Shown here: positions 25,110 through 34,114 of the stretch, in pieces | Layout: each line of letters opens with the position of its first letter | How positions within the stretch are numbered: position 1 is the stretch's first letter | Assembly: GCF_000564855.1 (NCBI RefSeq) | Contig: NZ_AYXG01000103.1 | Coordinates: forward strand, 1 to 64,000 | Length of the DNA stretch: 64,000 bases | Source: Actinokineospora spheciospongiae | GTDB taxonomy: Bacteria; Actinomycetota; Actinomycetes; Mycobacteriales; Pseudonocardiaceae | Reading direction: 5' to 3' | Notes under the pieces: generated by a model | The model's input: only the letters and a program-made list of their open reading frames with translations | Database searches by the model: none | What the model was told of the DNA's origin: nothing | Made by a program: the position numbers and the translations under genes

Positions 25110-26239
25110 GGCTGCCCCACGCGCTGCTCGACCAGGTCGGCCACGGCGCGCACGGTGGTGTCGAAGGTCGACCGGGTGCCCAGCTCGTCGAGTGGTTCCA
25201 TCCGCTCCCCCACGCCGAAGGACCAGCAGCCGACCGGGGTCTCGTCGAAGGCGCGGTGCAGTTCGGTGGCCTGGTCCGCCAGGCGGGCGATGGACGCGGC
25301 GACCCGACCGCCCTTCTCCCCATCGACCACGGCTTCCTCGAACGCGCCCGCCAGGTTGATCGGCTGGGTCTCGCGCACCACGACCAGCACGGCGTCGGGG
25401 AGGGTGCGGTTGGCGAAGGTGTTCTGCTTGCCGGTGGGCATGCTCGCCACGAACGCGCGCACGAACGCGGCCACCGCGCGCTTGGTGGCCTCGGGGTCGC
25501 CGAGGTTGCGGTGCAGCGCGTCGACGTCGACGTTGGCGTAGCGGTAGAGGGTGGAGGAGTTGAACTCCACCGTGCCGATCATCCCGGCGCCCGCGTCCTC
25601 GTCCTCGTCCTTCCTCTTGTGGTCGTCGACGGCGGTGAAGTAGTCGTACTCGTTCGCCACGGCGTGCACGCTGATGGCGTGCGCGACCTGGGCGGCTGCT
25701 TCGACGTTGAGGGCAGTGTCGTCGGCGACCATGCGACCGAACAGCGACACGTCGACCGAGTGGGTCCGGTCGGCGCGCGCCCTGGCCGCCGACTTCTCGA
25801 TGGTGGCCTTCCCGCCGTCGGCGGCGTGGGCGGCCTCGACCGCCAGCGCCGCCAGGTTCTCGACCTGCCGGTTGCTGAGGAACAACAGGTAGCCGGACTC
25901 GTCGGGCTCGTCCTTCTTCTTCGCCGCCACGATCTTGATGCCCGCGGCGGTCAGCACGTCCTTGGCCAGCGCGGGCGCCGAGTCGGCGAGGGCCGCGTCC
26001 TGGCGGGTGATCTCGTCGGTGAGCAGTTCGACCACGCGCTTGGTGCGGACACCGAGGTCGGAGCGGTCGAGCAGGCCGTCGAAGGCGTCGCGGGTCGCGC
26101 GCTTCCACGCCTGGCTGGAGACCCTGGAGCGGCGGACACCGCCGTAGACGGCGCTCTTGGGGCTGCCGGTGTCGTCGCGGTTGAGGTTGCTCGGCGGGAC
26201 GGTCTGGAGGACGTGGATGTCGACGATGGTGCGCGGCAC
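25106..26239 (-). CDS. cas7e: Cascade backbone subunit Cas7e (CasC/Cse4)
   Basis: A 377-residue Cas7, the repeated backbone subunit of Cascade. The family start IVDIHVLQTVPPSNLNRDD and VRRSRVSSQAWKRATR are present, as is LPTGKQ-like SMPTGKQNTFANRT in the C-terminal half. The GTG at 26239 follows GAGAGG at good spacing. It is separated from cse2 by 20 bp. Confidence 0.94.
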   Translation of the reverse strand: MPRTIVDIHVLQTVPPSNLNRDDTGSPKSAVYGGVRRSRVSSQAWKRATRDAFDGLLDRSDLGVRTKRVVELLTDEITRQDAALADSAPALAKDVLTAAGIKIVAAKKKDEPDESGYLLFLSNRQVENLAALAVEAAHAADGGKATIEKSAARARADRTHSVDVSLFGRMVADDTALNVEAAAQVAHAISVHAVANEYDYFTAVDDHKRKDEDEDAGAGMIGTVEFNSSTLYRYANVDVDALHRNLGDPEATKRAVAAFVRAFVASMPTGKQNTFANRTLPDAVLVVVRETQPINLAGAFEEAVVDGEKGGRVAASIARLADQATELHRAFDETPVGCWSFGVGERMEPLDELGTRSTFDTTVRAVADLVEQRVGQP

Positions 26240-26259
26240 GGTGCCGTTCCTCTCGGTGG

Positions 26260-26892
26260 TCAGGCTTGGTCGGTTGCGGTGACGAAGTGGAATTCCCGGC
26301 CCCAGGCCAGGACGACCCTGGTCCGCCGGTCGCCACCACGCTGCCAGTCGGACAGGTCCTGGGCGAGCTGCCCGTAGTCGAGGGGAATCCGCCTGGCGCG
26401 CAACAACTGCGCCACCCCTCGCAGGTGGTGGAACAGTTCCTGCGGGGAGTCCGCGGTGCTGAGCATGGCGAAGCGGCGCAGGACCGGGTTGTCCGGCGGG
26501 CTGTCGGGGCTGAAGAGTTGGCGCATCGCGGCGCCCAGGCGCACGCCGCGTTTGTGCATCCACTTGGCCTGGGACTGCTGGTGCAGCGCGAACAGCGTCA
26601 GGCAGTGGTGGGCGGCGATTTCGTCATGGGTCGGCTCGTCCGAGCGCGCACCGCGGGCGAAGACCGGGTGCAGCGTGTGGACGAGGATTTCCGGGACGCT
26701 GCCGGGTTCCTTGCCCACTGCCCGCCGCAACTGGGCCAGTGCCGCCACACTGGAGGACACCTTGCGCAGGTAGCCGCTCTGCAACGCGGTTGCCCGGGCG
26801 CCGACGATCCCGCTCAGGGTCGAGTTGTCCCGGGCGGGGAGTTCCTCGGTGCGCTCGGGAGTCCCCGGTGTGCCGGTCGTCTCGGTGGTCAT
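26260..26892 (-). CDS. cse2: Cascade small subunit Cse2 (CasB/Cas11)
   Basis: A 210-residue helical Cse2 protein, two copies of which line the Cascade belly and stabilise the R-loop. Matches include SVAALAQLRRAVGKEPGS and the HHCLTLFALHQQSQ segment. It begins at ATG 26892 with GGGAGAG upstream and ends just before cas7. The N-terminal 20 residues are Thr/Pro/Glu-rich and probably disordered. Confidence 0.9.
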   Translation of the reverse strand: MTTETTGTPGTPERTEELPARDNSTLSGIVGARATALQSGYLRKVSSSVAALAQLRRAVGKEPGSVPEILVHTLHPVFARGARSDEPTHDEIAAHHCLTLFALHQQSQAKWMHKRGVRLGAAMRQLFSPDSPPDNPVLRRFAMLSTADSPQELFHHLRGVAQLLRARRIPLDYGQLAQDLSDWQRGGDRRTRVVLAWGREFHFVTATDQA

Positions 26893-26909
26893 GTTCTCTC
26901 CCAGGGTGT

Positions 26910-28538
26910 TCAGGCGGTCGGCTCGGGGACGCGCCGACCGGCCATCGGGAAGGCGTCGCGCAGGGCTTTGCCGAACCAGCGGTCGGCGTGGAAGGCGGTG
27001 AGGAGGCGTCCGCCGCGGGACCGGCCCGCCATCGCCACCGCGGGCGCCTGGGCCAGCAGGTCGACGCCGAGGGCGCGAACGGCGCGCTTGCCCGTTTCGT
27101 GCCATTCCTGCTGGCAGGTGGTGGGATCGGTGTCCGAATCCAATCCCGCCACCCAGGACCGGAACAGGGGGTCCAGCGCGTCGTAGGCGGATTCCAGTGC
27201 GCGACTGCGCGGTCCGGCGTGCTCACCACCGGAGGCTTCGGCCAGGTTGGCGGCGAGCGATCCCAGTGCCTTGGCCGCCGCCTCGGCCGCGGCCACGCAC
27301 GCGAGGACCACCCCGGTGAGGGCGACGGCGTCCTCGGTGAGCAGCATCGCGGCGACCGACATGCGGTCCTCGACGATCTCGTCCACCACCGAGTTGTTGC
27401 TGCCGTAGACCACGCCCAGGGTGTGCAGGTGGACCTGGTGGTCGGCGGGCAACGCCTTCTGCACCCTGAGGTGCCCCACCCAGCGGATCACCTTCGGTGA
27501 GAGCCGGGGGGCGGGCTCGGCGCCGCCCGGGGAGACGGTCGCGGCGGGGAGCATGGCCTGGAGTCCACGCCAGATGGCCCGTGAGGGGTCGTGCTCCAGC
27601 GGCATGTAGACGGTCGCCAGTTTGAGCTTGGTCGCTTGGGCCTTGCTGAGCCGCCACGCGGTGTGCGACTCGAAGCGGTTCAGGTTCTGCGGGGTGAGCC
27701 GGTCGCCGTTGCAGATCAACACACCGGTGACCTCGTTCCCGGTGACGGCGAGGCGGATGCGCCTGCTCGGCCAGGTGAACAGCTCCAACGGACCCGCGGG
27801 AGCCCGACCGCCCGGCACCTCCTCGGCGGCACCGAGCACCGGCCGCTCCCACACCGGGAGGTCCTCCCGATCGGATTCGGCCCGCTCGAAGTCGGCGGTG
27901 ATGAGGTTGAGCAGGAGCGTCTCGCGGAGGTTGCGGCCCTCGACCAGCACCCCGCCGAGGTGACCCGACCAAGCCTGGCCGATCGGGTACCCCTTGCCGC
28001 CCTTGACGCGCTCGTCGCCGACCGCGCCGGACTTGATGCCGGAGGGGTCGAACGCCTGGCAGTGCACGACCCACCTGGCCGCCTCGGCGAACGAGAGGCT
28101 GAGCCTGCCGCCGATGCGGGTGGTGAAGAAGGGGCGACCGTTGGGCACGTCGACGATCAGCTTGCTCAGTTCGGAGAACTCGCCCTTGGTGGTGTGCAGG
28201 TCCGCCACCTGGAGGAACGGGGTGGTCGGGTGCAGCAGGTCGAAGCGCTCCCGGTGCTCGTCGAGGTAGCTCCGCACGGCGTCGACCGAGAGCCCGCCGG
28301 ACCACATCCGCTCCCACCCGTCGAGGTCTGCGGGTCCGCGCACCGCGCGGTGCAGGATCGCCAGGAGCAGGCGCGTCACGGCGAAGACCTGGGTGGGCAC
28401 GTCCCCGAGCAGGCACACGATTTCCCCCGCGCGCCGCACGGTGTCCACCAGGGACAGCTCGACCACGTCGCCGCTGTCCAGCCTGGCCAGCACCCACGGC
28501 TGCCCGATGAGGTCGAAGGAGCATTCAGAGTCGCTCAT
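26910..28538 (-). CDS. cas8e: Cascade large subunit Cas8e (Cse1/CasA)
   Basis: A 542-residue Cse1, which recognises the PAM and recruits Cas3. The start SFDLIGQPWVLARLDSG and HPTTPFLQVADL, then VVHCQAFDPSGIKSG, match the family, and the C-terminal four-helix bundle is present. The ATG at 28538 overlaps the cas3 end by 14 nt. Length fits subtype I-E. Confidence 0.92.
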   Translation of the reverse strand: MSDSECSFDLIGQPWVLARLDSGDVVELSLVDTVRRAGEIVCLLGDVPTQVFAVTRLLLAILHRAVRGPADLDGWERMWSGGLSVDAVRSYLDEHRERFDLLHPTTPFLQVADLHTTKGEFSELSKLIVDVPNGRPFFTTRIGGRLSLSFAEAARWVVHCQAFDPSGIKSGAVGDERVKGGKGYPIGQAWSGHLGGVLVEGRNLRETLLLNLITADFERAESDREDLPVWERPVLGAAEEVPGGRAPAGPLELFTWPSRRIRLAVTGNEVTGVLICNGDRLTPQNLNRFESHTAWRLSKAQATKLKLATVYMPLEHDPSRAIWRGLQAMLPAATVSPGGAEPAPRLSPKVIRWVGHLRVQKALPADHQVHLHTLGVVYGSNNSVVDEIVEDRMSVAAMLLTEDAVALTGVVLACVAAAEAAAKALGSLAANLAEASGGEHAGPRSRALESAYDALDPLFRSWVAGLDSDTDPTTCQQEWHETGKRAVRALGVDLLAQAPAVAMAGRSRGGRLLTAFHADRWFGKALRDAFPMAGRRVPEPTA

Positions 28539-31278
28539 GCAGCAGCCCCCGGCGCGGGTCGTAGGTGAGGCGGAAGCCGTGCAGGTCAGCCCGGCGGTCG
28601 TGGTCGAGCACGAGGACGAGTTGTCCGGAGAGCAGGGGGGCGAGGTCGAAAGCGGTGACGCGGGTCCGCTCCAGTTCGGCGATGACGGCGTCGATGACCC
28701 CACCGTGGCTCAACGCGACCGGCAGGCGCACCGAGCACGCCGACACCACCTTCGCCTGCGCCCGGGGCACCTGTTCGAACAGCGGCAGTTGCTCGCCGCC
28801 ACCCTTGACCCAGTCGGGCACCAGCAGCCCACCGTCCGCGTCGCGTTGCACGACCAGGACCTCCAGCGATTCCGCGCCGTCGCGCACCTGGGCCGCGCCC
28901 CGCACCTCGTCCTTGGCCTCGCCCGCCCCAGCGACCAACCAGCCCTCCAGCGAACCGGGGTCGACCGCACGTCCGACGAGGAAGGCGTTCGCGGCCTCGG
29001 TCCGCTGCCGCTGCGCGACCAGGGCTGCCGACGCGGCGGCGGCCATCGCGGGCTGCCAGGCCCCGGGACCGAGCACGTCCTCGCCGTAGCCGCGCTGCAC
29101 GAGCGCAGCGATGTCGTCGGGCAGGACGATCCTGTCGCGCTCGACCAGCAACGCGGCCGACCGCAGCAGTGTGTGATCGCCGTAGACGCGACGCGACCCC
29201 GACACCGGCACCACCGGACCGGCGGCCCAGTCCTCGACACCGACCAGCGCGCACCGCGGCGTCCGCAACCGCTCGGGGCGGACGCGGTCGTGCCGGTGCA
29301 ACCTGCCCAGGCGCTGGAGCACCAGGTCGACGGGCGCCAGGTCGGTGACCATCAGGTCGAAGTCGACGTCGAGGGACTGCTCGACCACCTGCGAGGCCAC
29401 CACGACGTGCAGGTCGGGCCGATCGGTGCCGCCGGGGCCGAACCGGCGCACCAGGGACCGGTCGATCTCGGCGCGGTCACAGGCCAGGAAGCGGGAATGG
29501 GCGATGGTCACAGCGTCGGCACCGAACTCGTCGGCGAGCCGTTCGGCGGTTTCCTGGACGCGGGTGACGGTGTTGCGCACGACCACCGCGCACCCGCCGC
29601 CGACGAGGTTCTCCCTGAGGTGGGCGACGAGCGTGTCGAGGTCGTCGGCCAGCCGGTCGAGGTGGACCTCGGTGGCCTCGGCGGTGTCGTCAACCGGCGT
29701 CGAGCCCGCGGTCGTGGTGATCACCGGGTAGCCCGGATGACCGTCGGCGATCGTCGGAACAGCGCCCTGCCCCTCGGCGTAGGCACGCACCAGCTCCGCG
29801 CGTCGACCATCGGGCAGGGTGGCCGACAGCAGGACGACCGGGACACCGTAGGCGCCGAGCCAGTGCAGCACCCGGTGCAGGTAACGGGACATGTAGACGT
29901 CGTAGGCGTGCACCTCGTCGACCACCACGACCTTGCCCGCGAGCGCGAGGTGGCGCAGCATCAGGTGCCTGCTCTTGAGCCCGGCGAAGAGGACCTGGTC
30001 GATGGTGCCGACCACGAAGGACGCAAGCCCGGCCTTCTTCCGCCCGCTGAGCCACTGGTGCGCGATCGCGCCGCAGTCGTCGGCCCGCTCGCCGATCCCG
30101 ACGTACCGGCCACGGCGGACCAGCCCGGAGTACTCGTCGTTGAGGTGCGCCTTGCCGTGGGCGAGGGTGACCGACACCGCCGAGTCAGCGGGCAATCGGT
30201 CGATCCAGTGCCGAACCCGGCTGAACATCGCGTCCGTGGTCGCCTGCGTCGGCAGCGCGAGGAAGCACCCGTCGGCCCCGGTCCGGTGGGCGAGCACCTC
30301 GGCGGCCAACAGCGCCGCCTCGGTCTTGCCCGACCCCATCGGCGCCTCGATCACCACGATCCCCGGCTCGACCCCCTCGGACACGGCGACGGCCGCGCGC
30401 TGCACCGGCCTGGCCGAGGACTTGTCGAACCGCGCCCGGAAGACCCCATCGAGGTCCCCACCCAAGGCTGCTGCCCGCCACCCACGTGGCAGAGCCAAAT
30501 CTGCCCAGCCGTCGGCCACCCGCCGAGCGGTGACCTCGTCGTCGGGAAGGGAGGGAGGCCGGTGTGCGGACCACAACGGAAACAGCTCCGAGTTGGACGC
30601 TATCCAGTCGGCGACGATGACGACCCCGGTCAAGATGACCTGTGTCGGCACCCCCAGGTCCGACGTCGAGAACTCGTCGAGCCCGGGAAACCGTTCAGCC
30701 GCTCGGGAGAGCAACGTGGCCCGCACCGCCTCCCACACCCCGGCGCCCGCCAGCTCCGCGCGGTCCCGAGCGGTGTCGAGTCGGCCGCTGTCCGGGGTCA
30801 TGCCGTGGTGACTGCCCACCACCGATGCGAGCTGCCCCGCGATCCGCCGGTCGAACCCGCGACCCCGAAGCCAGTCCTGCACGGCCAAGTGACCGACGAG
30901 GGTGTGGTTCACCGCGCCCCGCAGGGGATCGTGCTGGAGCCGCAGGTCGACCGCGAGACCGGAACGTCGCATGTGGTCGAGAAGGACGTCCGCCCGCGCA
31001 GCGGTCGCCTGCACGGCAAACGCCGGGCTGGCCTTCCCCACGTCGTGCACGGCCGCGAGCCACTGTGCGAGGTGGACAACGCCCTCCCGACCACCGGGCA
31101 GGTCCCGCGCCATTCGCGCAACCACCAAGGGGGACAACCACTCCCGAACGAGCAGAGCAGCAACACCGGCGGTGTCATCGAGGTGCTGCCACAACGGCAA
31201 CCACCCGAAGGTCACCTCGTCGGGATCGAATTCGGTCTTCGCCCAGACCGTCGCCCAAGCGTCCACAGGCGTTGTCAC
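28525..31278 (-). CDS. cas3: CRISPR-associated helicase-nuclease Cas3
   Basis: A 917-residue Cas3 with both enzymatic parts. The HD nuclease has HDVGKASPAF (His78-Asp79) plus downstream histidines (VVGSHHGM); the SF2 helicase has Walker A GSGKTE (315-320), DEVH (454-457), LLSATLP and QRLGRLHRH. It degrades target DNA after Cascade recruitment. The GTG at 31278 follows GGGAGGG; the 49 residues upstream in the same frame look non-coding. It is the first gene of the cas operon, with its promoter in the 505-bp region to the right. Confidence 0.94.
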   Translation of the reverse strand: MTTPVDAWATVWAKTEFDPDEVTFGWLPLWQHLDDTAGVAALLVREWLSPLVVARMARDLPGGREGVVHLAQWLAAVHDVGKASPAFAVQATAARADVLLDHMRRSGLAVDLRLQHDPLRGAVNHTLVGHLAVQDWLRGRGFDRRIAGQLASVVGSHHGMTPDSGRLDTARDRAELAGAGVWEAVRATLLSRAAERFPGLDEFSTSDLGVPTQVILTGVVIVADWIASNSELFPLWSAHRPPSLPDDEVTARRVADGWADLALPRGWRAAALGGDLDGVFRARFDKSSARPVQRAAVAVSEGVEPGIVVIEAPMGSGKTEAALLAAEVLAHRTGADGCFLALPTQATTDAMFSRVRHWIDRLPADSAVSVTLAHGKAHLNDEYSGLVRRGRYVGIGERADDCGAIAHQWLSGRKKAGLASFVVGTIDQVLFAGLKSRHLMLRHLALAGKVVVVDEVHAYDVYMSRYLHRVLHWLGAYGVPVVLLSATLPDGRRAELVRAYAEGQGAVPTIADGHPGYPVITTTAGSTPVDDTAEATEVHLDRLADDLDTLVAHLRENLVGGGCAVVVRNTVTRVQETAERLADEFGADAVTIAHSRFLACDRAEIDRSLVRRFGPGGTDRPDLHVVVASQVVEQSLDVDFDLMVTDLAPVDLVLQRLGRLHRHDRVRPERLRTPRCALVGVEDWAAGPVVPVSGSRRVYGDHTLLRSAALLVERDRIVLPDDIAALVQRGYGEDVLGPGAWQPAMAAAASAALVAQRQRTEAANAFLVGRAVDPGSLEGWLVAGAGEAKDEVRGAAQVRDGAESLEVLVVQRDADGGLLVPDWVKGGGEQLPLFEQVPRAQAKVVSACSVRLPVALSHGGVIDAVIAELERTRVTAFDLAPLLSGQLVLVLDHDRRADLHGFRLTYDPRRGLLHERL

Positions 31279-31515
31279 GATCCCTCCCACTGTCCAGCGT
31301 ACTGCCGTCTCAAATCTCCACAGCTTCCGGTTCTGTTTCTGATCCAGCCCAGATTCACCCGAACGGACCTGGCGGGCCGGGCGAACAGCCCAGCATGGAC
31401 AACCTGCGAACAACCGACAGTCCATGTCGAACGCAGAAGTACCCTTGCCCAGTCTGGCCAGGCGCAGAGTCTGAACGCGGTAGCCTCTTCATCTGGCCAG
31501 AGGAGGAGAAACGCC

Positions 31516-31593
31516 GTGTGTCAATTTGACATCGTGGAGCGCGTCGTCCAAGATCATCTTGTGCACGTAACCGGCTGGCCAGCCAGGTCCTGA
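31516..31593 (+). CDS. Possible 25-aa leader peptide
   Basis: A GTG frame of 25 codons ending TGA, preceded by GAGGAGGAGAA at good spacing. The peptide begins MCQFDIVERV. It overlaps the TGTCAATTTGACA palindrome and one CTGGCCAG copy. No homologue is known to me; the strong ribosome-binding site is the only support. Confidence 0.25.
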   Translation: MCQFDIVERVVQDHLVHVTGWPARS

Positions 31594-31653
31594 CTTCGTC
31601 TCGCTGACGGCGAGCTGATCCTGCGGTCGCCTCATCGTGCGGCCATAGGCCAC

Positions 31654-31681
31654 ACATCATCCCTGCTCGCGCGGGGTTGCC
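31654..31681 (-). repeat. Orphan CRISPR-repeat-like element
   Basis: About 20 of 28 positions match the array repeat, including 15 of 16 in the palindromic core (31661-31676 CCCTGCTCGCGCGGGG). The right-hand part read on the minus strand (GGGATGATG) is closer to other actinobacterial I-E repeats than to this array. It stands alone, 9 kb from the array and about 380 bp before the cas3 start. Confidence 0.55.
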
Positions 31682-31714
31682 AGCAGATACCGAGTAACGG
31701 TTCAGCCGTGACCA

Positions 31715-31747
31715 CGGTGACCCCCCGGCTGCAACGGGGGGTCACCG
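31715..31747. terminator. Strong hairpin upstream of small membrane protein
   Basis: A perfect 12-bp stem (CGGTGACCCCCC / GGGGGGTCACCG) around a 9-nt loop. No T-tract follows. It could insulate the cas3 upstream region from the 85-aa gene or act as an RNA or protein-binding element. Confidence 0.5.
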
Positions 31748-31784
31748 ACTTGGTGTCATCCATTTCTCTCAGCATGGAGAACAA

Positions 31785-32042
31785 GTGCCAACCGTACACG
31801 ACAGACCTTCACCAAACACGCCCAGCCCTGGAGACGGGCCGACCATTCGAGAGGCTGTCATCTGGACCATCGCCGTGATAGTTGCAGTGATCGCTGGAAG
31901 CATCGCGGGACTGGGGATATGGCTACACCCTCTCACAGACGGCAAATTGCGAGAAATCGCAGCTTTCACCTCTTGCGCCTTGGTGACGTTGGCGACCTAC
32001 TGGCAGGTTGACCGGAAACTCACGTTCACCATCCGACCGTAG
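31785..32042 (+). CDS. Small membrane protein (85 aa), unknown function
   Basis: An 85-residue protein with a Pro-rich N-terminus and two hydrophobic segments (about 25-47, VIWTIAVIVAVIAGSIAGLG, and about 58-72, IAAFTSCALVTLATYW), so it should sit in the cytoplasmic membrane. The GTG start is preceded by GGAGA. No family is recognised. It is transcribed away from cas3. Following it (32043-32249) there is no gene, only a 10-bp inverted repeat (GCCGGGCCAG at 32059, CTGGCCCGGC at 32123) enclosing A- and T-runs, perhaps its terminator. Confidence 0.55.
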   Translation: MPTVHDRPSPNTPSPGDGPTIREAVIWTIAVIVAVIAGSIAGLGIWLHPLTDGKLREIAAFTSCALVTLATYWQVDRKLTFTIRP

Positions 32043-32249
32043 TCATATCTTTACGCAAGCCGGGCCAGCCCCAAAAAGAGGCACAAGGCTGACCATTTTT
32101 GCCGCTTCTCCGACAAGCGGGACTGGCCCGGCGCCACGGTCGACTAAATAACCAACCCGGCCTCCGAAATTCAATTGGGCACGATGGAGGAGATCCTAGA
32201 CACAACTTCAAAGTCCCGGAATCGGCTCTACCCCTGCACGTCGTCCTCC

Positions 32250-32864
32250 TCACCACCGATCAGCAAGCAGTCTCAGGTAGGCGGCCGGGCCGCCGTTCGC
32301 GTGGTCTTGGGCGCCCGTGCGGGTCAAGGTCAGCTCGCCCTCCGGGGTGAGCTTGAGGGTCGTGGTGGCGCGACGGTCGTCCGAGGTGTCCTCAGCACTC
32401 AGGATGGGCACAGTGGCGGGGAACATCCGGGCGGCGGCTTCCGGAGTCGGCGCCGGGGCGTGGCCGGTGCGGTTGGCGCTGCTGACGTAAACCGGCCCCA
32501 GACCCTCGAACAGCTCCGCCATGGTGTGCGCGCCGAACAGGAGCGCGTAGCCGTCGCGGGTGGAGGGGGCCAGCGCCGGGCGCGGCCGGACGGGCACCAG
32601 GAGGGTGACCAGTTCACGGGTCAGGAGGTGGTGGGCGGTCTCGACCAGACGAGCGGGCAGGGCGAGGTCGGGCACGAGGTCGGCCCAGCGTTGCGGGGAT
32701 GCCGTCCAGGTGGCGACCGGTTGGTCGGCGGGGCGGGTCTTGGCCAGGTTGACCGCGGCCGGGTCCGTGGCCGCGACGACGCAGGTGAGGGGGACCGGGT
32801 TGGGGAGGACGACCGCTGCACCAGATTCCAGGGCGGCGCGAACAGCAGGGCGGTCGGTGATCAT
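32250..32864 (-). CDS. YrdC/Sua5-domain protein (threonylcarbamoyl-AMP synthase-like)
   Basis: A 204-residue protein with a stand-alone YrdC-like domain. The family signatures AKTRPADQP (KxR substrate-binding stretch, about 41-49) and VSSANRTGHAP (SAN motif) are visible; the C-terminal Sua5 domain is absent. Family members make threonylcarbamoyl-AMP for tRNA t6A or act in carbamoyl transfer. Its ATG overlaps the stop of the isopropylmalate-synthase-like gene, so the two are coupled, which is unusual for a housekeeping tRNA-modifying enzyme and hints at a specialised role. The housekeeping copy is expected elsewhere. Confidence 0.78.
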   Translation of the reverse strand: MITDRPAVRAALESGAAVVLPNPVPLTCVVAATDPAAVNLAKTRPADQPVATWTASPQRWADLVPDLALPARLVETAHHLLTRELVTLLVPVRPRPALAPSTRDGYALLFGAHTMAELFEGLGPVYVSSANRTGHAPAPTPEAAARMFPATVPILSAEDTSDDRRATTTLKLTPEGELTLTRTGAQDHANGGPAAYLRLLADRW

Positions 32865-34114
32865 CGGGTGGCCGCCGGGGTGTTCCGGGAGTTGAGGAAG
32901 CCGGCGAGGTCCGCATCGGGGATGTGGGCGTGGTTGCGGCGGTAGGCCTCGGACTTGACCCAGTCCAGCGCCGCCGCGGTCTCCTCCCCCGTCAGGTCGT
33001 GGCCGAGGCGGTGGGCGACCGCGCGGAGGACCCGGGCGCTGGCGAGGTGGGTGAGCAGGACGGTGGGTTCGATGCCCAGGACCTCGTGCGGGTCGTACGG
33101 CTCGAAGGTGCGGGGGTGGGCGAAGGGGGTGCCGGTGGAGATGGTTCCCACGCCGGTGCCGACGATCGGGGTGGTGACGGTGAGGGGGATGCCCGTCTCC
33201 TCGGCGACCATTCGGGCGATCGGGGGGACGCCGGTCAGGTCCGGGGGCGTGTGCCAGAGGGCGGTGCCCGGGCCGAGCAGGTCCTCCGCGCGCTGGGACA
33301 GGAGGAACAGCAGTTGCTCCGTTGCGACCATGCCGCTGCGTTCGGCGATGCCGAGCCAGGAGCAGGCTGCCACGCGGGTGCCCGCGGTGATGGCGGCGAG
33401 GGTGTTGGGCAGGCCCAGGCCGAGGTCGTTGTGCAGGTGGGAGGCCAGGACGACCTCGTCGGTGACTCGGGAGTGGAGGTCGGTGAACAGCGACGTCGCC
33501 TCGTGGGTGAGCAGTCGGCCCACCGTGTCGGCCAGGACCACCGTGCCCGCGCCCGCGGCGGTGAGGGAGGTGGCGTGGTCGGCCATCAGGCCCACGTCGG
33601 CGCGGGTGGCGTCGGCGAAGCAGATGTCGACGTGGGTGCCCTCGGCCCTGGCCGCGTCGACGAAGTCGGCCGCGGCCGTGAGGGCCTGTGCCGCGGGGCG
33701 GTGCACCATGACGTCGGCCATGACCTCCGACGCGGGGACGACGACCATCACCCGGGCGCCCGGGGCGCCCGCGACGGACGCGCAGGCCTGGCGGACGTCG
33801 GCGGTGGTCCCCCGGCAGACGGCGGCGGGGGTGACCGCGTCGCCCGCTTCGAGGGCGACCCGCCGGGTGGCGTCGAACTCCTCGCGGCACACGGCGGGGA
33901 AACCCGCGGCGAACACCACGTGCCGGGGGCCGTCCGCGCCGAACAGCGCGCCCTGCGCCCGGGCCAGCCGCACCCGGAAGTCGGCCGACATCAGGGTCTT
34001 GCCCTGCGCCCCGTCCCGCGCGGACTCCTCCCACAGCACCATCCGACCGGCCTGCGCCGACTCCCGGACCAGGTCCACGAACGCCTCCTCGTACCCGCTT
34101 CTCGTCCTGCCCAT
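32861..34114 (-). CDS. 2-isopropylmalate/homocitrate synthase-like (HMGL) enzyme
   Basis: About 417 residues with an HMGL-type TIM barrel that condenses acetyl-CoA (or another acyl-CoA) with an oxo-acid. The catalytic RDGAQ is near residue 34, the metal-binding SHLHNDLGLGLPNTLAAI is central, and GIAERSGMVATEQLL corresponds to the family GxGERxGN segment. No leucine regulatory domain is evident. An alternative GTG start at 34141 adds nine residues; neither start has a clear ribosome-binding site. It is coupled to a YrdC-domain gene and divergent from the NCS1 permease. Substrate unknown. Confidence 0.8.
   Translation of the reverse strand: MGRTRSGYEEAFVDLVRESAQAGRMVLWEESARDGAQGKTLMSADFRVRLARAQGALFGADGPRHVVFAAGFPAVCREEFDATRRVALEAGDAVTPAAVCRGTTADVRQACASVAGAPGARVMVVVPASEVMADVMVHRPAAQALTAAADFVDAARAEGTHVDICFADATRADVGLMADHATSLTAAGAGTVVLADTVGRLLTHEATSLFTDLHSRVTDEVVLASHLHNDLGLGLPNTLAAITAGTRVAACSWLGIAERSGMVATEQLLFLLSQRAEDLLGPGTALWHTPPDLTGVPPIARMVAEETGIPLTVTTPIVGTGVGTISTGTPFAHPRTFEPYDPHEVLGIEPTVLLTHLASARVLRAVAHRLGHDLTGEETAAALDWVKSEAYRRNHAHIPDADLAGFLNSRNTPAATR

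Larger units (their letters stand above)
31279..31784. other. 505-bp non-coding region upstream of cas3
   Basis: No convincing long gene. It holds three copies of the palindromic octamer CTGGCCAG (31454, 31493, 31575), the palindrome TGTCAATTTGACA (31519-31531), a 25-codon frame with a strong ribosome-binding site (31516-31593), an orphan CRISPR-repeat-like element (31654-31681) and a strong hairpin (31715-31747). It should contain the cas operon promoter. Local GC is lower than in the flanking genes. Confidence 0.6.

Noticed and set aside
32043-32249. Possible small gene between the 85-aa protein and the YrdC gene
   Set aside because: Frames here lack start signals and coding bias; the inverted repeat with A/T runs fits a transcript end better.
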